Source of the DNA: Bacillota bacterium
Lineage (GTDB): Bacteria; Bacillota; Sulfobacillia; JAJZYS01; JAJYTV01
Length of the DNA: 47,500 nucleotides
Reading direction: 5' to 3'
NCBI GenBank assembly: GCA_021793645.1
Contig: JAJYSJ010000018.1
Location: 1 to 47,500 of the forward strand
A model generated the notes under the pieces. The model did not search any database. It had not been told where the DNA came from and saw only the letters and a program-made list of their open reading frames with translations. Numbering within the stretch: the first letter of the stretch is position 1; each line of letters begins with the position of its first letter. Position numbers and translations under genes: made by a program. Shown in pieces: positions 18,033 to 26,336 of this stretch.

Positions 18033-20636
18033 ATGCTCGACGCACGGTACGACAAGGCCAAGGAGGAAGCGATCTATCGCCTGTGGGAAGAGGCTCAGGC
18101 ATTTGCGCCCAGCGGCACGGGCGAGGCGCGCACGATCGTCATGCCGCCGCCCAATGTCACTGGCGTCCTGCACATCGGTCACGCGCTCGACAACAGCATG
18201 CAGGACGCCCTGATCCGCTTCTGGCGGCTTTCCGGCCGGGACGCGCTCTGGCTGCCGGGTACGGACCACGCGGGCATCGCGACGCAGGTGCGCGTCGAGG
18301 AGGAACTCGCAAAGGAGGGTCTTTCGCGGCGGGAGATCGGCCGCGAGCAGTTCCTCGAACGCGTCTGGGACTGGAAGGAGCGCTCACAGGGCACCATCCT
18401 CTCCCAACTGCGGGCCCTCGGGGCGGGACCGGACTGGTCGCGCCAGCGCTTCACGCTGGACGAGGGTGTATCCCGCGCCGTGCGGGCGGCCTTCGTGCGG
18501 CTTTATCAGGATGGCCTCGTCTATCGCGGCAGCTACCTCATCCACTGGTGCCCGAGCTGCCGCACGGCGCTCTCGGACATCGAGGTGGAGTACGCGGAGC
18601 GGGAAGGCGCGCTCTACCACCTGCACTACCCGCTCGTGGACGGCGATGGCGGCCTCACGGTCGCGACGACCCGCCCCGAGACGATGCTGGGCGACACGGC
18701 GGTTGCGGTGCACCCGGACGACGCCCGCTACCAGGGTCTGGTGGGGCGCCTCTTGCGCCACCCGCTCACAGGACGTGAGATCCCGGTCGTGGCCGACGCA
18801 GCCGCGGACCCGGAGTTCGGCACCGGTGCCGTGAAGGTGACGCCGGCACACGACCCAACGGACTTTGACATCGGCGTGCGCCACGCGCTCCCATCGATCC
18901 CGGTGATCGGGGAGGATGGGCGCATGCTGCCCGCTGCCGGCGAGCGCTTCGCCGGCCTCACGCGCGAGGACGCCCGCAAGGCGGTTGCAGAGGCGCTCGA
19001 GGAAGAGGGCGTGCTGCTGGAGATCGAGCCGATCCGCCACAACGTCGGCAGCTGCGAGCGCTGCGGCACGACGGTGGAATCGCTCGTTTCCCGGCAGTGG
19101 TTCGTGCGCATGAAGCCGCTCGCAGAACCCGCGGCGCAGGCCGCGCGCGACGGCCGCCTGGAGATCTGGCCCGAACGTCTGGGGAAGATTTACACCGACT
19201 GGCTCGACAACATCCGCGACTGGTGCGTCAGTCGCCAGATCTGGTGGGGCCACAGGATCCCGGCGTGGCACTGCCAGGAGTGCGGCAAGACGGTGGTCGC
19301 GATGGAGGCGCCGGCGCGCTGCCCGGACTGCGGCGGGGCGCTGCACCAGGACGAGGACGTGCTGGACACGTGGTTCTCGTCGGCCCTCTGGCCGTTCTCC
19401 ACGCTCGGCTGGCCCGACGACACCGAGGACTTGCGTCGCTACTACCCGACGGCCGCGCTCGTCACCGGCTACGACATCCTGTTCTTCTGGGTGGCGCGCA
19501 TGGTGATGATGGGCATGTACCTGACCAACCAGGTGCCATTCCGCAATGTCGTGCTGCACGGCCTCGTGCGCGACAGCCGCGGACGCAAGATGTCGAAGTC
19601 GCTCGGCAACGGCCTCGACCCGATGGAGGTAATCGCGGAGCATGGTGCGGACGCCCTGCGCTACGCGCTGCTGACGGGCACGACGCCGGGTCAGGACATC
19701 CGCATGAGCCAAGAGCGCGTACTGGAGGGGCGCAACTTCGCTAACAAAATCTGGAACGCTGCGCGCTTCGTGCTGGCGCAGGAACCGGATCCCTCGGCGT
19801 CGCCGTCGGACGACGATGTGGACCGCTGGCTCCTGCAGCGCAGGGACGCTGCGGCGCACCAGATGACTGAGGCGCTCGAACGCTTCGAGCTGGGAGAGGC
19901 GGGCCGCATCGCCTACGAGTTCGTCTGGGGGACCTACTGCGACTGGTATCTCGAACTCGCGAAGCCCCGGCTTGCGGACCCGCAGCAGCGCGCCGGCGTA
20001 GGCAGGGTGCTGCTGGACGTGCTGCGCGACGCGCTGAGGATGGTGCACCCCTTCATGCCGTTTGTCACCGAGGGGATCTGGCAGGAGCTTCCGGGCTCCG
20101 CGGGTCTCCTCACGACCGATCGCTGGGTGGCGGAGACCGCGCAAGGGGATGCTGAGGCCCTCCTGCGCGTCGACCGCTTCACGGAGGCGGTGCGGCTTGC
20201 GCGCAACCTGCGGGCGGAGATCGGCATCCGCCAGGGACAGAAGGCGCCGGTGATCGTGCACGCCGAGGACCCGCAGGAGCGGGATTGGCTCCTCCAACAC
20301 GAGGGACTCTTCAACCGCCTCGCGCAGGCGGAGCTGCGCCTCGCTGCGCAGGAGGAGGCCGCACCGCGCGGCGCACTCTCCGCCCGCATGCCTGGCCTTG
20401 AGCTGTACCTGCCGGCCGCCGGCCTCATCGATCTCGCTGCGGAACGCCAGCGCGTCGCGAAGGAGATCGCGGACCTCGCCGCGGAAGAGGGCCGGCAGGA
20501 GCAAAAGCTCGGTCGGCCGGGCTTCCGAGAGCGCGCGCCGCAAGAGATCGTCGCCCAGGAGGAGGAGCGCCTCACCGGTCTACGCGATCGGCTTGCTCGT
20601 GCGCGGCAGCGCGAGGCCGCGCTTTCGCAGCTGTGA
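18033..20636 (+). CDS. valS: Valyl-tRNA synthetase
   Basis: Class Ia aminoacyl-tRNA synthetase that charges tRNA-Val and edits mischarged threonine. HIGH is at residues 47-50 (GVLHIGH), KMSKS at 519-523, and Cys pairs in the CP/editing part (WCPSC; CERC; CQEC; CPDC) suggest zinc sites. The C-terminal coiled-coil arm (about 800-867, rich in E/R/Q) is present. Length is 867 aa, normal. ATG 18033 follows AGGGGGAAAG. Expression is set by the upstream T-box. folC overlaps the stop by 4 nt. Confidence 0.97.
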   Translation: MLDARYDKAKEEAIYRLWEEAQAFAPSGTGEARTIVMPPPNVTGVLHIGHALDNSMQDALIRFWRLSGRDALWLPGTDHAGIATQVRVEEELAKEGLSRREIGREQFLERVWDWKERSQGTILSQLRALGAGPDWSRQRFTLDEGVSRAVRAAFVRLYQDGLVYRGSYLIHWCPSCRTALSDIEVEYAEREGALYHLHYPLVDGDGGLTVATTRPETMLGDTAVAVHPDDARYQGLVGRLLRHPLTGREIPVVADAAADPEFGTGAVKVTPAHDPTDFDIGVRHALPSIPVIGEDGRMLPAAGERFAGLTREDARKAVAEALEEEGVLLEIEPIRHNVGSCERCGTTVESLVSRQWFVRMKPLAEPAAQAARDGRLEIWPERLGKIYTDWLDNIRDWCVSRQIWWGHRIPAWHCQECGKTVVAMEAPARCPDCGGALHQDEDVLDTWFSSALWPFSTLGWPDDTEDLRRYYPTAALVTGYDILFFWVARMVMMGMYLTNQVPFRNVVLHGLVRDSRGRKMSKSLGNGLDPMEVIAEHGADALRYALLTGTTPGQDIRMSQERVLEGRNFANKIWNAARFVLAQEPDPSASPSDDDVDRWLLQRRDAAAHQMTEALERFELGEAGRIAYEFVWGTYCDWYLELAKPRLADPQQRAGVGRVLLDVLRDALRMVHPFMPFVTEGIWQELPGSAGLLTTDRWVAETAQGDAEALLRVDRFTEAVRLARNLRAEIGIRQGQKAPVIVHAEDPQERDWLLQHEGLFNRLAQAELRLAAQEEAAPRGALSARMPGLELYLPAAGLIDLAAERQRVAKEIADLAAEEGRQEQKLGRPGFRERAPQEIVAQEEERLTGLRDRLARARQREAALSQL

Positions 20637-21898
20637 CGGAGGAAGAGGCCCTCAGGTTCCTCGCTGACGCCGGCCGCTTCGGAGACCTGGGACTCGGGCG
20701 CACCCAGCACCTCCTGGCGGAGATCGGAAACCCCCAGCAGGGCATGCGCTTCTTCCATGTCGCGGGGACGAACGGCAAGGGATCGACGACAGCGAGCCTG
20801 GATGCGATGCTGCGCCGACTCGGCCGGCGCACAGGCCGCTTCATCTCGCCGCATCTCGTGCGTCCGCATGAGCGCGTTGCGGTGGATGGGCGCGAGATTG
20901 CGGGCGATGCGCTGGCGTACGCCGCACTGTCGGTGCGCGGCGCAGCGCAGGGCATGACCGATCCGCCGACCGAGTTCGAGCTGTGGACGGGCATCGCGCT
21001 CCTCCACTTCGCGCGCGAGGGCGTCACAGACGTCGCATGGGAGACGGGCCTCGGCGGGCGCTACGACTCGACGAACGTCGTGACGCCTGCGGTTTCCCTG
21101 ATCACATCGATCGGGCTCGACCACATGGATCGCCTGGGCGGCACGCTCGCCGCGATCGCTTCTGAGAAGGCAGGCATCCTGAAACCGGGTCGGCCGGCGG
21201 TCGTGGGCGACCTGCCTAGGGAGGCCTCGGCCGTCGTGGAGGAGGAGGCCGCACGGCAAAGGGCGCCGCTCTGGCGGATCGGGCAGGAGATCGCGGTCGA
21301 GGGCGTCCACGTCTCCCGCGAGGGAACACACCTTCGCTATGGCGACCCCCTGGGCGAGTTCTCCGTACACACTTCCCTGATCGGGCGCCACCAGGCGCAG
21401 AACACGGCGCTCGCGCTCGCAGCGCTTCGCCTCACCCTGGGGGCCTCGCAGGCGCACAGGGCCAGCGCGGCGCTCTCGGATTTGCGCTGGCCGGGGCGGT
21501 TCGATGTCCGGGATGGCCAGCCGACGATCGTACTCGACGGGGCCCACAATCCACAGGGCGCAAGCGCGCTTTTCGAGACCTGGTCAGAGGCCTTTCCCGG
21601 CGAGCGACCGGTCGCGCTCTTCGGCTGTCTGAAAGACCGCGATCCCCGCGACGTCGTGGGGGCATTTAGGCAGGAGATCGCGGCACTGCATGCGGTCGCA
21701 CCGCCCAGCCCGCGGGCGCTTTCCGCAGAGGACACGGCGCGGGCGCTTTCCGGTATTCCGCATAGGGACATCGCGGGCGGCCTGCGCGCCGCGCGGCTGG
21801 ATGCCCTCAACCGGCAAGCGCCGCTGCTCGTCTTCGGGTCGCTCTACCTGATCGGCGCCGTCCAGGCGCTGTTGGACGGCGACGAGCGCGGCCTCTGA
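20633..21898 (+). CDS. folC: Folylpolyglutamate synthase / dihydrofolate synthase
   Basis: Mur-ligase-family enzyme that adds glutamate to (dihydro)folates and dihydropteroate. The P-loop is GTNGKGS (45-51). The family motifs ISPHLVRPHERV, WETGLGGRYDSTN and DGAHNPQGA follow in order. Length is 421 aa, normal. GTG 20633 overlaps the valS stop (GTGA). valS-folC is the usual Bacillota pairing, so folC is also under the valine T-box. Confidence 0.95.
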   Translation: MTEEEALRFLADAGRFGDLGLGRTQHLLAEIGNPQQGMRFFHVAGTNGKGSTTASLDAMLRRLGRRTGRFISPHLVRPHERVAVDGREIAGDALAYAALSVRGAAQGMTDPPTEFELWTGIALLHFAREGVTDVAWETGLGGRYDSTNVVTPAVSLITSIGLDHMDRLGGTLAAIASEKAGILKPGRPAVVGDLPREASAVVEEEAARQRAPLWRIGQEIAVEGVHVSREGTHLRYGDPLGEFSVHTSLIGRHQAQNTALALAALRLTLGASQAHRASAALSDLRWPGRFDVRDGQPTIVLDGAHNPQGASALFETWSEAFPGERPVALFGCLKDRDPRDVVGAFRQEIAALHAVAPPSPRALSAEDTARALSGIPHRDIAGGLRAARLDALNRQAPLLVFGSLYLIGAVQALLDGDERGL

Positions 21899-21914
21899 GC
21901 GGGGCGCGAGGATG

Positions 21915-21940
21915 AGGGGGCGTGCAGCCCCACGCCCCCT
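21915..21940 (+). terminator. Terminator after folC
   Basis: A 10-bp stem (21915-21924 with 21931-21940) and a 6-nt loop. TTTT follows only 12 nt later. It lies between convergent folC and the DUF2993-like gene; the 123 nt beyond it to 22063 show nothing else. Confidence 0.6.
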
Positions 21941-22063
21941 GCGGATCGGGGTTTTACAGCGCCCGAGAAGATGACCGGTGTCCGAAGCGTGCGAAGACAT
22001 ACTGGCCGGACGGTGGATCGAGGGGCGCATGCCCGCGCACCGGGCGTTTCAGCCAGCGGGGCT

Positions 22064-22816
22064 CTACGGGCCGTTCTTGAGGGAGACCGCAACGCTGCCC
22101 TTTTGGAGGGTCACGCGGGCGAAGCGCCAGGAGATGCCGTCCACTTGCGGGATCTGCTGCGCCTTCATGACCGGCACAGCTGGCAGCGCGAGGGCGCTGC
22201 GATTCAGGGAGCGGGTCTGAAAGACGATGCGCTTGCCGCCCGACGCCACTTCGAGGACGCCCTCCAGGCGGTAGGGGATGGGTACGCCCAGGACGTCGAC
22301 CGCACCGCCTATGGAGATGCCCTGCGGCGCGATGCTGACCTGCGGCACGGTGACCGTCGAGCCGGACGGGAGGTATGGCCGCACGGCGTCGGCCAGGGCC
22401 TGTTCGATCACCTTCGATCCGATCGTACCGGCGACGACGAGCGTGCCCTTGCGCACGATGACGAGTCTGCCGCGCTGCAGGGCCGCCAGATCGACCTGGC
22501 CGTCCCGCCAGTCGAGGCTCGCTGCGCTGACGTTCAACCCCTGGTAGGTGAGGTGCGGCATGCGGATCTCCAAGCGGTCGAAGCGGCCGAACGCCACCTG
22601 CCAGATCGGACCGGGGCTGAGGTTGACGTTCGCTGGGCTGCCGAGCTGCTGCGCGATGGAGCGGGAGATGGCGGCGTCGATGGCCTGTGGGACGTAGGCT
22701 GCGGCAAGGGCGTAGAGGCCGCCAAGCACCGCGAGCGGGAGCAGGATCCACCCGATGATGCGGCGGCCGCGGCGACGCCGGCGGCGCGGCGGGGTCACGG
22801 TCGTTCCATGGTGCAA
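22064..22816 (-). CDS. DUF2993 (LmeA-like) membrane-anchored protein
   Basis: A protein with a basic N-terminus (run of Arg), one membrane anchor (IIGWILLPLAVLGGLYALAAA) and an exported beta-rich domain. The pattern fits DUF2993, a family that includes the actinobacterial lipid-binding protein LmeA. Length is 250 aa. TTG 22816 is 8 nt after GAGGGGTGG on the minus strand. It is monocistronic and divergent from the small gene at 23006. Family call is by pattern; function unknown. Confidence 0.65.
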   Translation of the reverse strand: MHHGTTVTPPRRRRRRGRRIIGWILLPLAVLGGLYALAAAYVPQAIDAAISRSIAQQLGSPANVNLSPGPIWQVAFGRFDRLEIRMPHLTYQGLNVSAASLDWRDGQVDLAALQRGRLVIVRKGTLVVAGTIGSKVIEQALADAVRPYLPSGSTVTVPQVSIAPQGISIGGAVDVLGVPIPYRLEGVLEVASGGKRIVFQTRSLNRSALALPAVPVMKAQQIPQVDGISWRFARVTLQKGSVAVSLKNGP

Positions 22817-23005
22817 CAGCTCGCCACCCCTCGAATGACAGGAAAAGGATATTGGGCGATTCGGGTGCGGCGGCGCAAGCTCCTGCCGTCAGTGTGACGC
22901 TTGCTGGCCATTGGAAGACAAATACTTCGGTCAATCCCGTTTCCTGCGAAGGAATTCGGCAAGAGCGCCAGAACCTATCGAAGGACATCGGAGGAGGGAT
23001 GGCTT

Positions 23006-23239
23006 TTGCGTCGCGGACGTGGCGGCAGCTGGTGGAGTAGCGTGATCGTCACCCTCATTCTCCTGGTGATCGGAACCGTACTCGGGCGGTCGCTGCCGCT
23101 CGGTCCGCTCAGCCTGCACGTCGGGTTCGCTCCGCTGACGCTCAATCTCTACGTCATGACGGTCGGCGTCTCACTCGAGACGAACCTTCTTGGGCTGATC
23201 GGTGCCGCCTTCGGCCTCGTGCTCACGCGCTTCGTCTGA
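23006..23239 (+). CDS. DUF4321-like small membrane protein
   Basis: A 77-aa protein with a basic start and two hydrophobic segments (VIVTLILLVIGTVLG; LLGLIGAAFGLVLTRF), with the GFAPLTLNLYVMT stretch between them. Small DUF4321 proteins with this plan often sit just before radC-mreB in Bacillota. TTG 23006 follows GGAGGAGGG (22990-22998) by 7 nt, a near-ideal site; the upstream in-frame part lacks one. The radC start overlaps the stop (TGATG). Function unknown. Confidence 0.7.
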   Translation: MRRGRGGSWWSSVIVTLILLVIGTVLGRSLPLGPLSLHVGFAPLTLNLYVMTVGVSLETNLLGLIGAAFGLVLTRFV

Positions 23240-23916
23240 TGCCGCTGCGGGACCTCCCGCCGGACCAGAGACCGCGGGAGCGGCTGATGCGGGAAGGCGC
23301 GGGGGCGCTTGCGGACTACGAACTCCTGGCGATTGTGCTGGGAGCCGGATCCGCGGGCGACCACGCGTTGGCACTGGCCGGGAGACTGCTGGCAGACGGC
23401 GGGATCCAGGGAATCCGCCGCCGCGGACCCGCTGCGCTGCTCGGTGAGCGCGGCATCGGCCCGGCGCGAGCGGCCCAGGTCGCCGCAGCGCTGGAATTGG
23501 GTCGGCGGGCCTTAGGGAACGGGCGGCCGGCGCAGCTCGCGATGAACGAACCGGCGCGGGCCTATGAGTATCTCCGCCAGCGCTTCGACGCAGGCTGCGA
23601 GCAGTTGCTCGCGCTGCTGCTGGACGTGCGGCTTCGCCTCATCGGAGAAGCGCGGCTGGCCCAAGGAGGGCAGGCTGCGCTTGCGGTACGGGCCGCTGAC
23701 GTGCTTCGGCCCGCAGTGCGGGCTGGCGCCAGCGCCATCTTGCTAGCGCACAACCATCCGTCCGGCGATCCGACACCGTCGGCGGATGACGTCGCAACGA
23801 CGCGCGCGCTTGCGCGTGCGGCAAATGCCATCGGCATCCAACTGGTTGACCATCTAGTTATCGGCGATAATACCTTTGTGAGCATGCGGCTCGCGGGGTA
23901 TCTTGGCCACGAGTAG
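23239..23916 (+). CDS. radC: RadC-family JAMM/MPN-domain protein
   Basis: An N-terminal UPF0758 helical region ([20 protein letters not shown] in its usual place) precedes a metal-binding JAMM domain with [14 protein letters not shown] (HxH and Asp ligands). Length is 225 aa, normal. The family's cellular role is unsettled despite the name; it is not needed for repair in tested species. ATG 23239 overlaps the upstream stop and the gene overlaps the first possible mreB codons, so it is part of the radC-mre operon. Confidence 0.93.
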   Translation: MPLRDLPPDQRPRERLMREGAGALADYELLAIVLGAGSAGDHALALAGRLLADGGIQGIRRRGPAALLGERGIGPARAAQVAAALELGRRALGNGRPAQLAMNEPARAYEYLRQRFDAGCEQLLALLLDVRLRLIGEARLAQGGQAALAVRAADVLRPAVRAGASAILLAHNHPSGDPTPSADDVATTRALARAANAIGIQLVDHLVIGDNTFVSMRLAGYLGHE

Positions 23917-23932
23917 GAAAGGAGCCAACGCG

Positions 23933-24970
23933 TTGGCGCTCACGGACGTCTTCTACCGCAGCTTCTCGCGCGACCTCGGCATCGACCTCGGCACCGCCAA
24001 CACGCTTGTTTTCGTCAAGGGACGCGGCATCGTCATCCAGGAACCTTCGGTCGTGGCGATTGACCGCGAAACGAAGTCGATCCTTGCTGTCGGTGCTGAA
24101 GCCAAGCAGATGATCGGGCGCACCCCGAGCAACATCGTCGCGGTACGCCCCATGAAGGATGGTGTGATCGCCGACTTCGAAGTGACGCAGTCGATGCTCA
24201 AGTACTTCATCAGCCACGCGCAGTCCCGTGCTGGCATGTTCCATCCGCAGGTCGTCGTCGCGGTGCCTTCCGGCATCACCGGCGTCGAGCGGCGTGCTGT
24301 CAAGGAGGCTGCCCAGCAGGCCGGGGCGCGTGACCCGGTGACGATCGAGGAGCCGTACGCCGCCGCCATCGGCGCCGGGCTGCCCGTGGAAGAGCCGACC
24401 GGCAACATGGTCGTCGACATCGGCGGAGGTACGACGGAGGTCGCGATTATCAGCCTCGGCGGCATCGTTACGTCGCGCTCGGTGCGCGTGGCGGGCGATG
24501 AACTCGACGAAGCGATCGTCAACTACGTCAAGCGCACATACAACATGATGATCGGCGAGCGTACGGCGGAGGACGTCAAGATCCGCGTCGGCGCTGCGAT
24601 CGATCCGGAGGACACGACGATCGAGGTGCGCGGGCGCGACCTGGTCACGGGCCTGCCGCGCACGCTGCCCCTGGGTGCCGACGAGGTGCAGCGCGCACTG
24701 TCGGAACCGCTCCAGGCGATCGTCGACGCGATCAAGCTGACGCTCGAGCGCACCCCGCCAGAGCTGGCGGCAGACATCATGGACCGCGGCATCGTGGTAA
24801 CCGGCGGTGGGGCGCTGCTGCGCAACTTCGATCGACTGATGATGAAGGAAACTGGCATGCCGGTCCATGTCGCGGAGGATCCCTTGCTCTGCGTCGTCAA
24901 GGGGACTGGAAGATGTCTTGAAGACCGGAGTATTCTGGAGAAGATCAAGAAATTGCAACGCGAGGGTTAG
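23933..24970 (+). CDS. mreB: Rod shape-determining protein MreB
   Basis: Actin-like ATPase that forms membrane-associated filaments and steers the elongation machinery. The phosphate 1 loop [10 protein letters not shown], the phosphate 2 region [12 protein letters not shown] and the adenosine motif [12 protein letters not shown] are all present. Length is 345 aa. I chose TTG 23933, 8 nt after AAAGGAG; TTG 23903 would add ten non-family residues and overlap radC. mreC starts 4 nt after the stop. Confidence 0.97.
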   Translation: MALTDVFYRSFSRDLGIDLGTANTLVFVKGRGIVIQEPSVVAIDRETKSILAVGAEAKQMIGRTPSNIVAVRPMKDGVIADFEVTQSMLKYFISHAQSRAGMFHPQVVVAVPSGITGVERRAVKEAAQQAGARDPVTIEEPYAAAIGAGLPVEEPTGNMVVDIGGGTTEVAIISLGGIVTSRSVRVAGDELDEAIVNYVKRTYNMMIGERTAEDVKIRVGAAIDPEDTTIEVRGRDLVTGLPRTLPLGADEVQRALSEPLQAIVDAIKLTLERTPPELAADIMDRGIVVTGGGALLRNFDRLMMKETGMPVHVAEDPLLCVVKGTGRCLEDRSILEKIKKLQREG

Positions 24971-24973
24971 CCT

Positions 24974-25789
24974 TTGCCTCGACGCGGCGTGATCCGTATG
25001 TATATTGCTGCGCTTCTTGTGCTTGGGCTTGTCACGCTTGAGAGCCTGACTGTCTTTCCACGCGCCTCGGTTTCGCGGGTCAGTGGCGCCGTCAACACGG
25101 TGCTGCTGCCGCTCGAGGTCGGTACGAACAGCGTGACGCACTTCATCGCGAGCGGCATCCGCTCGGTGGTGGGCGCCTTCGGCGCGGAGCGCGAGAACCA
25201 GACCCTGCGCGTCGAGGTGCAGAGGCTGCAGGCGGAAGTGACGACCCTGCAGGCGACCAAGGGCGAGGACGCCCAACTGCGCAAGCTCTTGCAGATGAAG
25301 AACTCCCTGCCGAAGACGGAGCGTTCCCTGACGGTCCCCGTTGTCGGCCGCTCTCCGGTAAACTGGCTTGACCAGGTCGTGATCGCGGGCGGCAGCCACA
25401 ACGGGATCAAGTACGGGGATCCCGTGCTCTCCTATGGCGGGGTCGTCGGGCGCGTCATCTCGGTCGGGCCGGTCAGTTCGACAGTGGTGCTGCTGCCGGA
25501 CCCGGAGAGTGCGATCGGTGCGATGGTCGCACGCTCCTCAGACGCTGGTGTGCTGCTCGGCAACGGGCAGGCCGCCACGCTGACGATGCAGTTCTTCGCC
25601 GCAGGCGCGAACGTCCGCAAGGGCGATCTCGTGGTGACGTCCGGCCTCGACCACCTGCTGCCGGCCGGGCTGCCGCTCGGGCGGGTGATCAGCACCAGCC
25701 AGGGCGACTTCGGCCTCGTCAAGGTCGCATCGGTGCGCCCGCTCGCGAACCTCAACGAACTGCAGGATGTCCTGGTGATCCTGCGATGA
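24974..25789 (+). CDS. mreC: Rod shape-determining protein MreC
   Basis: Bitopic membrane protein that activates PBP2/RodA during elongation. One N-terminal membrane span (MYIAALLVLGLVTLESL) leads to a coiled coil (about 70-115, leucine/glutamate rich) and a beta-barrel domain (LSYGGVVGRVISVG, LLGNGQ). Length is 271 aa, normal. The start is TTG 24974, with GAGGG just upstream. The stop overlaps mreD by 4 nt (ATGA). Confidence 0.94.
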   Translation: MPRRGVIRMYIAALLVLGLVTLESLTVFPRASVSRVSGAVNTVLLPLEVGTNSVTHFIASGIRSVVGAFGAERENQTLRVEVQRLQAEVTTLQATKGEDAQLRKLLQMKNSLPKTERSLTVPVVGRSPVNWLDQVVIAGGSHNGIKYGDPVLSYGGVVGRVISVGPVSSTVVLLPDPESAIGAMVARSSDAGVLLGNGQAATLTMQFFAAGANVRKGDLVVTSGLDHLLPAGLPLGRVISTSQGDFGLVKVASVRPLANLNELQDVLVILR

Positions 25790-26277
25790 CGTTCAAAAAG
25801 GCGATGGACGGCTACCTCGGCCCCGCCCTCTTTGGACTCCTCGCCTTCCTGCTGCGGACGAGCGTCTTCGCCCGCCTGCCGATCAACGGCGTGACGCCGG
25901 ATCTGCTGCTGGTGGTCGTCGTGATGACGGCACTGCGCCAGGGAGCCTTCCGGGGCGCGGTCGTCGGCATCGTCGGCGGACTCGTAGAAGATCTTGCGAC
26001 CGGCCGGCTGATCGGCATGCACGGGCTAGGGCTGATGCTGGCCGGACTCGGGGCGGGACTCCTGCGCCGCCGCCTCTATCCGGACCCCTGGTTCGTGCCG
26101 CTGCTTGCGGTGCTGATCGGGGTCGCGATACAGGAAATCGTCGTGGCGGTCACGTTCTTCGCGGCGCACATCGGGGTGCAGCAATTGCCTGTGTTGGTTG
26201 CGATTGAATATATCTACACGGCCCCTTTCGCCTATATCATTCGCCCTGTGTTCCATCGCCCGGAGGCGCCCGCGTAG
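25786..26277 (+). CDS. mreD: Rod shape-determining protein MreD
   Basis: Small polytopic membrane partner of MreC, with about five hydrophobic segments in 163 aa and the typical VTPDLLLVVVV and GLVEDLATG stretches. ATG 25786 overlaps the mreC stop, so the two are translationally coupled. Confidence 0.92.
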   Translation: MTFKKAMDGYLGPALFGLLAFLLRTSVFARLPINGVTPDLLLVVVVMTALRQGAFRGAVVGIVGGLVEDLATGRLIGMHGLGLMLAGLGAGLLRRRLYPDPWFVPLLAVLIGVAIQEIVVAVTFFAAHIGVQQLPVLVAIEYIYTAPFAYIIRPVFHRPEAPA

Positions 26278-26292
26278 ACGCCGCCACGGCCG

Positions 26293-26321
26293 TTGGCATA
26301 AACTCAGTTGTGTAGTACAAG
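26293..26321 (+). promoter_or_regulatory. Possible promoter before PBP2
   Basis: TTGGCA (26293-26298), 17 nt, then TACAAG (26316-26321). The -10 matches 4 of 6 bases. It lies in the 59-nt gap after mreD and could start a PBP2-min transcript. Weak evidence. Confidence 0.3.
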
Positions 26322-26336
26322 CGCGGGGGTTCCGTT

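Noticed and set aside
18384-20543. Minus-strand frame of 719 codons opposite valS
   Set aside because: Antisense shadow of valS in GC-rich DNA; no ribosome-binding site or family pattern.
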